Below, piece by piece: positions 57,770 to 64,000 of a stretch of DNA of 64,000 bases. The notes beneath the pieces are model-generated. The model saw nothing but the letters and a program-made list of their open reading frames with translations. It did no database searches and was not told where the DNA came from. The stretch is taken from positions 3,183,501 to 3,247,500 of the forward strand of contig NZ_CP056047.1 of NCBI RefSeq assembly GCF_021559775.1, in the 5' to 3' direction. Made by a program: the position numbers and the translations under genes. The stretch's first letter is position 1, and each line of letters opens with the position of its first letter. Origin of the DNA: Gillisella vitis (lineage in GTDB: Bacteria > Pseudomonadota > Alphaproteobacteria > Rhizobiales > Rhizobiaceae).

Positions 57770-58432
57770 TCAGCCGCGATTGCGGATGTCGTCATAGGGA
57801 ACTTCGAAGACTTTTTCATCGAAATTGACGCCCTGCTGGACGTTGAAGATCATTACCGACGTGTCCTTGCCCTGCGCATCGGTGACGGTCCATTGCCGCA
57901 GCTCAAAGGTCTTCGGATCAAACATCAGGGTGATGGTCTGGTCGCCAAAAATCGATTTGTCACCCAGCACGATGGTGGTCAGGTCCTGCTCTTCCTTGAC
58001 CTGCCGCACCATCTGGTGGCCGAGATCGATGCGGTCGGACAGAAGCAGGCTCAGCGGCGTCTTCGACAGTGGATAGACATCCCAGGTCTTCATTTTCAGG
58101 TTGCCGATTGCCACGTTACGGCCATCGGAAATCACCCGCATCGGTGAGGGCTGCTCATAGTTGAAGCGCAGCTTGCCGGGTCGTTCGATATAGAATTTTC
58201 CGGCTGTCTGTTCACCGCGCGGGCCAAACTGCACGAACTCGCCCATCATGGTTTTCACCGAGGCAAAATGATCGGCGATCCTCTGCGCGGCGCTGGCCTG
58301 GGCCTGAGCGTATGCGGGCGATAATGTCGCGCCCATGGCCGCAACAGCGATCCCCGCAGCCGCCAGGCTGATAAATCCCCGGCGGCTCATCATCCCTGTC
58401 ATGCCTGCCGGGGCAAACGTCTTCTTTTGCAT
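57770..58432 (-). CDS. lolA: Outer-membrane lipoprotein carrier protein LolA
   Basis: Periplasmic chaperone that carries lipoproteins between membranes. At 220 residues; the mature core has FVQFGPRGEQTAGKFYIERPGKLRFNYEQPSP and SLLLSDRIDLGHQMV. The signal is unusual: SRRGFISLAAAGIAVAAMG carries a twin-arginine core. RBS AAAGGAG lies before ATG at 58432. It lies directly downstream of ftsK on the same strand, the typical ftsK-lolA neighbourhood. Confidence 0.92.
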   Translation of the reverse strand: MQKKTFAPAGMTGMMSRRGFISLAAAGIAVAAMGATLSPAYAQAQASAAQRIADHFASVKTMMGEFVQFGPRGEQTAGKFYIERPGKLRFNYEQPSPMRVISDGRNVAIGNLKMKTWDVYPLSKTPLSLLLSDRIDLGHQMVRQVKEEQDLTTIVLGDKSIFGDQTITLMFDPKTFELRQWTVTDAQGKDTSVMIFNVQQGVNFDEKVFEVPYDDIRNRG

Positions 58433-58552
58433 TCTTTTCTCCTTTTGCCCCTGTTCCATAAGGCGCAAACCGGGCGCCATGGTGACACACACCGGATCGT
58501 GAACGCCAAAACGCTTGCAGGCGTCTGGACGTTCCACACCAGCCTGTCGCCG

Positions 58553-61180
58553 TCACCGCTCGATGTCAGCTTCCGTCGGAACGAGGATTTCGCGTTTGCC
58601 CGCGTGGTTGGCCGGGCCGATAATGCCTTCCTGCTCCATGCGTTCGATCAGCGATGCGGCGCGGTTATAGCCGATGCCCAGCCGACGTTGAACATAGGAG
58701 GTTGAGGCTTTTCCATCCCGAAGCACGACGGCGACGGCTTGGTCGTAAGGATCGTCCGATTCGGCCAGATTGCCGGTTCCTGCCGGTCCGCCACCTTCGT
58801 CGTCGTCCTCGTCAATAGTCACGGCATCAAGATAATCCGGCGCGCCCTGGGTTTTCAGATAGGCAACGATGTCTTCGACCTCATTATCCGAAACAAACGG
58901 ACCATGGACGCGCTGGATGCGCCCGCCGCCAGCCATGTAGAGCATGTCGCCCATGCCCAGCAACTGTTCAGCGCCCTGCTCGCCCAGAATAGTACGGCTG
59001 TCGATCTTGGACGTAACCTGGAAGGAAATCCGGGTCGGGAAGTTTGCCTTGATGGTACCGGTGATGACATCGACAGAAGGCCGCTGCGTCGCCATGATGA
59101 CGTGGATGCCCGCCGCGCGTGCCATCTGCGCCAGGCGCTGCACCGCGCCTTCGATATCCTTGCCCGCCACCATCATCAGGTCGGCCATCTCATCGATGAT
59201 AACAACGATATAGGGCATGGGCTGCAAATCGAAGGTCTCGGTCTCGTACATGGCCTCGCCGGTCTGCCGGTCGAAGCCGGTTTGCACGGTGCGGGTCAGC
59301 ACTTCGCCCTTTTCAATGGCCTGCTCTACGCGGCTGTTGAAGCCGTCGATATTGCGCACGCCGATTTTCGACATCTTCTTGTAGCGCTCTTCCATCTCGC
59401 GCACCGTCCATTTCAAGGCGACAACGGCCTTTTTCGGATCGGTGACAACAGGCGAGAGCAAATGCGGAATGCCGTCATAGATCGACAATTCCAGCATTTT
59501 CGGATCGATCATGATCAACCGGCATTTTTCCGGCGGCAAACGGTAGACCAGCGACAGGATCATGGTGTTGATCGCCACCGACTTGCCCGACCCGGTCGTA
59601 CCAGCGACCAGCAGATGCGGCATCTTGGCGAGGTCGGCAATCACAGGTTCACCGCCAATGGTCTTGCCCAGCGCCATCGGCAGCTTGGCTGTCGAGCCGT
59701 TGAAGTCGCGGCTACCGATCATTTCCCGCAAATACACGGTCTCGCGGGTGCGGTTCGGCAATTCGATGCCAATGGCATTGCGACCCGGCACCACGGCGAC
59801 ACGGGCGGCAATGGCGCTCATCGAGCGGGCAATATCGTCGGCAAGACCGATAACGCGGGACGATTTGATCCCTGGCGCTGGCTCCAGCTCGTAAAGTGTG
59901 ACGACCGGGCCGGGACGCACTTCGATAATATCACCCTTGACGCCGAAATCTTCCAGCACGCCTTCCAGCGTCCGGGCATTGTGTTCAAGCTGGTCAGCCG
60001 ACAGGCTGGCATCCTTGGCAACCGCACGTGGTTCGGCCAGAAGCTGAACCGACGGCAGTTGAAAGCCGCGCGCACCCCTTGGACCAGCGACCGGCGCCGG
60101 GCGCGGACGCTCTGCGGCAGGGGTAACACGGCGGGCAGACGACTTTGCAGCGCGGTCTTCGTCTTCATCGTCGAATAGGATGTCATCAGCCGAGCGACCA
60201 CGGGTGCGCAGGTCAAAGGGTGGCTCGTCATGCGCGTCATCCGGCGACACCGGCGGCGGCGCGATACGGCGACGGCCCGCACTCCGCTCACCCGGCTCAA
60301 AGGACGGGTCGGCGCGGTGGTCCGGGCGTCCAGCCTGAACCGGCATAACCTCATCATCATTGAAGTCATAGGGCTGGTCGAAATCCGACCGCTCGCGCCT
60401 TTTTGGCTTCAGACCGGCGAGACGCCGCATCCGGGCCTGACCGGTATACCAGACATGGGCGAGCGCACCGGCAGCAAGCGCAAAAGGCCCGGTGCGGTCA
60501 TCATCGTCGTCATCCTCATCGACGATAGGCACGGCCTTGCTCTTGCGAGACCCCGCCTGTGAGCTTGCACGGGCAGCCAGAATTTCCGCTTCGAAATCAT
60601 CCTCTTCATTGCCGATGATACCGGCGGCAAACAGCATCAGCCATAGCATCGGGGCGATGAAGATCACCCCCAGCACCATGGCAAAGGTTCCGGTCGGATA
60701 GGCTCCGACAAACAGTGCGGGAAAGCGCAGGATCATGTCGCCGATCACCCCACCGATCCCGTTGGGAATGGGCCAGGTGCCGGGCGGCGGAAAACAGCCG
60801 AACACGGCAGCACCGGCAACAGCACCGGTACCCCAGGCGGCAAGCCGACGTGGCAGGCGGGTGATCTTACGGCCGGAGATCAGCGAAAGACACCAGGCCA
60901 GAATGGGTAAAAGTGCTGCAACCGAAGCCAGTCCGAAAAACTGCATGGCAAGATCGGCAAAGACGGCACCGGGATAACCGAGAATATTGGTGGGCGCGCG
61001 GCTTGTCGCATAGGAAAAGCTGGGATCGGCAACATTCCAGGTGGCCAGCGCGGCAATGGCCGCCACCAGCCCAAGGAAAAGGGCAAAGCCTAGCAGAGCC
61101 AGGCATTGCCGCATGATGAAACCCATCACGATCATCCGAGGCGACCGCTCTTCCAATATTGCCAGCGTGCTTCTGCTCAT
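58553..61180 (-). CDS. ftsK: DNA translocase FtsK
   Basis: Division-septum DNA pump, 875 residues. N-terminal membrane helices (about residues 25-190), an acidic, low-complexity linker (about 205-370), then the motor with [24 protein letters not shown], and the C-terminal gamma winged helix ([36 protein letters not shown]), which reads KOPS sites. ATG at 61180. lolA follows. The 290 bases to the right include the amtB terminator. Confidence 0.95.
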   Translation of the reverse strand: MSRSTLAILEERSPRMIVMGFIMRQCLALLGFALFLGLVAAIAALATWNVADPSFSYATSRAPTNILGYPGAVFADLAMQFFGLASVAALLPILAWCLSLISGRKITRLPRRLAAWGTGAVAGAAVFGCFPPPGTWPIPNGIGGVIGDMILRFPALFVGAYPTGTFAMVLGVIFIAPMLWLMLFAAGIIGNEEDDFEAEILAARASSQAGSRKSKAVPIVDEDDDDDDRTGPFALAAGALAHVWYTGQARMRRLAGLKPKRRERSDFDQPYDFNDDEVMPVQAGRPDHRADPSFEPGERSAGRRRIAPPPVSPDDAHDEPPFDLRTRGRSADDILFDDEDEDRAAKSSARRVTPAAERPRPAPVAGPRGARGFQLPSVQLLAEPRAVAKDASLSADQLEHNARTLEGVLEDFGVKGDIIEVRPGPVVTLYELEPAPGIKSSRVIGLADDIARSMSAIAARVAVVPGRNAIGIELPNRTRETVYLREMIGSRDFNGSTAKLPMALGKTIGGEPVIADLAKMPHLLVAGTTGSGKSVAINTMILSLVYRLPPEKCRLIMIDPKMLELSIYDGIPHLLSPVVTDPKKAVVALKWTVREMEERYKKMSKIGVRNIDGFNSRVEQAIEKGEVLTRTVQTGFDRQTGEAMYETETFDLQPMPYIVVIIDEMADLMMVAGKDIEGAVQRLAQMARAAGIHVIMATQRPSVDVITGTIKANFPTRISFQVTSKIDSRTILGEQGAEQLLGMGDMLYMAGGGRIQRVHGPFVSDNEVEDIVAYLKTQGAPDYLDAVTIDEDDDEGGGPAGTGNLAESDDPYDQAVAVVLRDGKASTSYVQRRLGIGYNRAASLIERMEQEGIIGPANHAGKREILVPTEADIER

Positions 61181-61389
61181 AGGTGTTCGCCTGCCAGTGC
61201 AATTTCAACAAAACTTGGAAACCGGATACGCCGGGCAGGACCCGAACCGGCTTGCGAAAAGTGAGATTACCAGAACACGGGTTAACGCTCCTTTAACCAT
61301 GGATAACCCATCCGGGCGAAAGCCAGCATTGCCAACCTGGTGCAACCAGTCTTTTGCTGTGAGGGTATATAGAGCGCGATTTTCCAGAA

Positions 61390-61422
61390 TCAAAAAACCC
61401 GGACACGAGGCCCGGGTTGGTT
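61390..61422 (-). terminator. Terminator after amtB
   Basis: AACCCGG and CCGGGTT pair around a nine-base loop, and on the minus strand six T residues follow, about 50 bases past the amtB stop. Confidence 0.85.
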
Positions 61423-61472
61423 TTCTGATAACGAAGCACCTTGATCGGCCCCCCGAAGGGGAGCAACAGGGA

Positions 61473-62831
61473 TCAGGAGTGATAAGCAGCTTCACCGTGA
61501 GAAGCGAGGTCGAGACCTTCGCGCTCGGCTTCAACAGGGACGCGCAGACCAACGATCACATCGACGATCTTGTAGAGGATCGCAGAGCCGATACCGGTCC
61601 ACAGGACCGTGATGACCACGGCCTGAAGCTGTACCATGACCTGGCCGCCCATCGTCTGTTCGCCGACATAGCCGACGCCACCCAGCGAAGCGCTGGCGAA
61701 AATGCCGGTGGAAATAGCGCCGAACATGCCGCCAATGCCGTGGACGCCGAACACGTCAGCCGTGTCGTCATAGCCGAACTTGTTCTTCACGACAGAGACG
61801 AAGAAGTAGCAGAGCGGCGAAACGATCACACCCATGACGATTGCGCCCATCGGGCCGACAATACCGGCGGCAGGCGTGATGGCAACGAGGCCAGCAATCA
61901 TACCGGAGGCAGCGCCCAGCATCGAGGCCTTGCCGCGGGTGAAGGATTCAACCACGCACCAGGACAGGATAGCCGCAGCCGTGGCAATAAAGGTGTTGAC
62001 GGTTGCGAGCATCGCACCACCGGAGGCTTCGAGGTTGGAGCCAGCATTGAAGCCGAACCAGCCGACCCAGAGCATGGCGGCACCGACATAGGTGAGCGTC
62101 ATGGAATGCGGGGCCATCATGTCCTTGCCATAACCGGTACGCTTGCCGACCAGGATCGCACCAACCAGGCCGGCAACACCGGCATTGATGTGAACGACCG
62201 TGCCGCCGGCAAAATCAAGGGCGCCGAGGCCGAAGAGATAGCCCTTGGCATCCCAGACCATATGGGCGACCGGGAAATAGACGAAGGTAACCCACAGCAG
62301 GCAGAACAGGATCGCAGCCGAGAACTTGATGCGTTCCGCGAAGGCGCCGATGATCAGGGCAGGCGTGATGGCCGCGAAGGTCATCTGGAACAGCATGAAG
62401 ATATATTCAGGAATGACGACGCCCTTGCTGAAAGTAGCAGCCGTTGTTGTGGTGTCGACGCCAGCCAGGAACATCTTGGCAAAGCCGCCGAAGAACGGGC
62501 TTTCGCCGCCACCGAAGGCGAAGGAATAGCCATAGATGACCCAGACGATCATCACCATGGCGGCAATGACGGTGCACTGCATCAGCACGGACAGCATGTT
62601 CTTGGCGCGCACCAGGCCGCCGTAGAACAGGCCAAGGCCGGGAACGGCCATGAACAGAACGAGGATGGTGGACAGGAACATGAAGGCGGTATCGCCCTTG
62701 TCGGGAACCGGAGCAGCTGCCGCCGCAACGGCTGGCGCTGCATCCTGCGCAAAGGCGATCGCTGGCGCCATCAAGGCCGCCGATGCAGCCCCGAGGCGCA
62801 AGGCTTGAGATTTGAATGTGGAAAACGACAT
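61473..62831 (-). CDS. amtB: Ammonium transporter
   Basis: Eleven-helix ammonium channel, 452 residues, with a cleavable N-terminal signal (AASAALMAPAIAFAQ). Blocks GLGLFYGGLVRAKN, DFAGGTVVHINAGVAGLVGA (pore His), GWFGFNAGS and HGIGGMFGAISTGIFAS are conserved. RBS GGGGAG is nine bases before the ATG at 62831. It follows glnK on the same strand by 28 bases, the usual coupling in proteobacteria. Confidence 0.97.
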   Translation of the reverse strand: MSFSTFKSQALRLGAASAALMAPAIAFAQDAAPAVAAAAAPVPDKGDTAFMFLSTILVLFMAVPGLGLFYGGLVRAKNMLSVLMQCTVIAAMVMIVWVIYGYSFAFGGGESPFFGGFAKMFLAGVDTTTTAATFSKGVVIPEYIFMLFQMTFAAITPALIIGAFAERIKFSAAILFCLLWVTFVYFPVAHMVWDAKGYLFGLGALDFAGGTVVHINAGVAGLVGAILVGKRTGYGKDMMAPHSMTLTYVGAAMLWVGWFGFNAGSNLEASGGAMLATVNTFIATAAAILSWCVVESFTRGKASMLGAASGMIAGLVAITPAAGIVGPMGAIVMGVIVSPLCYFFVSVVKNKFGYDDTADVFGVHGIGGMFGAISTGIFASASLGGVGYVGEQTMGGQVMVQLQAVVITVLWTGIGSAILYKIVDVIVGLRVPVEAEREGLDLASHGEAAYHS

Positions 62832-62859
62832 GTATATGAACTCCCCTTGACGGCCGGTC

Positions 62860-63258
<399 letters not shown>

Positions 63259-63290
63259 CTACGACAGGGGGCAGCGACTGTCATCCTACA

Positions 63291-63307
63291 TTCAAACCGT
63301 GTGCCAA
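63291..63307 (-). promoter_or_regulatory. Sigma-54-like promoter of glnK-amtB
   Basis: On the minus strand TTGGCAC-ACGGT-TTGAA matches the -24/-12 pattern TGGCAC-N5-TTGCA except for one base in the -12 element. Transcription would start near 63279, about 80 bases before glnK. Nitrogen-controlled (NtrC) promoters are expected here. Confidence 0.6.
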
Positions 63308-63428
63308 GTTTCAAGCGGCATTTAAGATATTGAAATACAAGGGTTATAATGGAGAGCGCCAAAAAAAAGGCACCGGAATGGGCGAAAACATGGTTTTTTT
63401 TGTGCAAAATCAAAAAACAGCACAAAAT

Positions 63429-64000
63429 TTAATCATTTGCCTTTTTCCGAATCAAGCCCTCCTGGGCAACGGAAACAACCAGCTGGCCCGTCCGCGTATA
63501 AATTGAGCCTCTGGTCATTCCCCGGCCACCCGACGCGCTGGGGCTGTCCTGTGAATAGAGCAGCCAGTCATCCAGCTTGGTGGGCTGATGGAACCACATG
63601 GCGTGGTCGAGGCTGGCGGCCTGGATCCGCTGGTCGAAGACGGACACTCCGTGGGCATAGAGCGCGACATCCAGCAGCGTCATGTCCGAGAGATAGGCCA
63701 GCACGGCGGCTTGCAAGCGGCGATCATCCGGCACAACACCGGTCATACGCACCCAGATATCGGCCTTTGGTTCCAGCTTGTCCTTTGTCAGATAATGCAG
63801 GAAGGAGGTGGGGCGAAATTCCACCGGCCGCTCTCTTGCCCAATAGGCCCGGATATGGGCGGGCGCTTGCGACAAAAACATTTCGCGAAATTCCCGCTCG
63901 CCCATCAACCCTTCCGGCGGCGTCACATTCGGCATGACGAGCTGGTGGGAAAAGCCTTCTTCTTCTTGCTGGAAAGAGGCCGACATCGAAAATATCATCT
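63429..64000 (-). CDS. tesB: Acyl-CoA thioesterase II, 5' end outside window
   Basis: Cytosolic double-hotdog thioesterase that hydrolyses acyl-CoA. The visible part (about 190 residues) includes the C-terminal hotdog with LLDVALYAHGVSVFDQRIQAASLDHAMWFHQPTKLDDWLLYSQDSPSASGGRG, the catalytic D and Q/T residues of TesB. The frame stays open to the window edge, so the N-terminal hotdog is cut off. No clear terminator between its end and glnK. Confidence 0.88.
   Translation of the reverse strand, partial: MIFSMSASFQQEEEGFSHQLVMPNVTPPEGLMGEREFREMFLSQAPAHIRAYWARERPVEFRPTSFLHYLTKDKLEPKADIWVRMTGVVPDDRRLQAAVLAYLSDMTLLDVALYAHGVSVFDQRIQAASLDHAMWFHQPTKLDDWLLYSQDSPSASGGRGMTRGSIYTRTGQLVVSVAQEGLIRKKAND

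Noticed and set aside
58739..60178. 479-codon rightward frame
   Set aside because: Shadow of ftsK; histidine/arginine-rich composition without motifs.

Overview
The window looks like a chromosomal segment of a Rhizobiaceae alphaproteobacterium (Agrobacterium/Allorhizobium/Rhizobium type). The evidence is the GC-rich coding sequence, the gene orders ffh-chorismate mutase-rpsP-rimM-trmD-rplS-leuC and dapF-mtaB-ftsY-yciB-DUF2585 next to ccmABCDG, the alphaproteobacterial families (DUF2794, IalB, DUF1223, DUF2585), and promoters resembling the rhizobial CTTGAC-N17-CTATAT type. Species is not certain. I found no rRNA, tRNA, CRISPR array, insertion sequence or prophage.

Left part (1-23.7 kb): a partial PhoD-type phosphatase, an M3 peptidase, a Bcr/CflA-type exporter convergent with argG, an SDR, an unusual hypothetical protein (7510), a LysE exporter, rlmN with two tiny membrane proteins, an IalB-like secreted protein, a YkvA-like protein, pterin dehydratase, thpR, and the arylesterase/ABC cluster that resembles E. 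coli tesA-ybbA-ybbP. A Bax-inhibitor-type membrane protein follows, preceded by a promoter and a structured leader matching the alphaproteobacterial ybhL motif. Then come a GNAT acetyltransferase, DUF2794, DUF1223 and aconitase.

Middle (23.9-39.2 kb): the cytochrome c maturation operon ccmABCDG runs rightward. It meets the leftward series dapF-mtaB-ftsY-yciB-DUF2585. A metallo-beta-lactamase-fold hydrolase and a secreted repeat protein lie between this and the translation/secretion block ffh-aroQ-rpsP-rimM-trmD, a TauE/SafE permease and rplS. A CTTGAC-type promoter plus a terminator hairpin upstream of ffh outlines a possible small RNA.

Accessory stretch (39.3-51.2 kb): between rplS and leuC lie a copper-handling group (DUF2946, PepSY membrane protein, CopC, CopD), an amino-acid-type ABC binding protein and permease without an ATPase gene, a 1087-residue superfamily-1 helicase with a decayed coding remnant upstream, a glycosyltransferase, and a divergent TPR/OGT-like protein. 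The helicase and its remnant are the strongest candidates for horizontally acquired, possibly defence-related DNA.

Right part (51.2-64 kb): leuC, an aldo/keto reductase, a YkuD-type transpeptidase, an orphan response regulator with a cyclic-nucleotide-binding-fold protein, a REPIN-like inverted repeat, a fused MNT-HEPN protein, xthA, LolA with a twin-arginine-like signal, ftsK, the nitrogen pair glnK-amtB with a sigma-54-like promoter, and a partial tesB. Assignments rest on motifs and family recall; no database search was possible.
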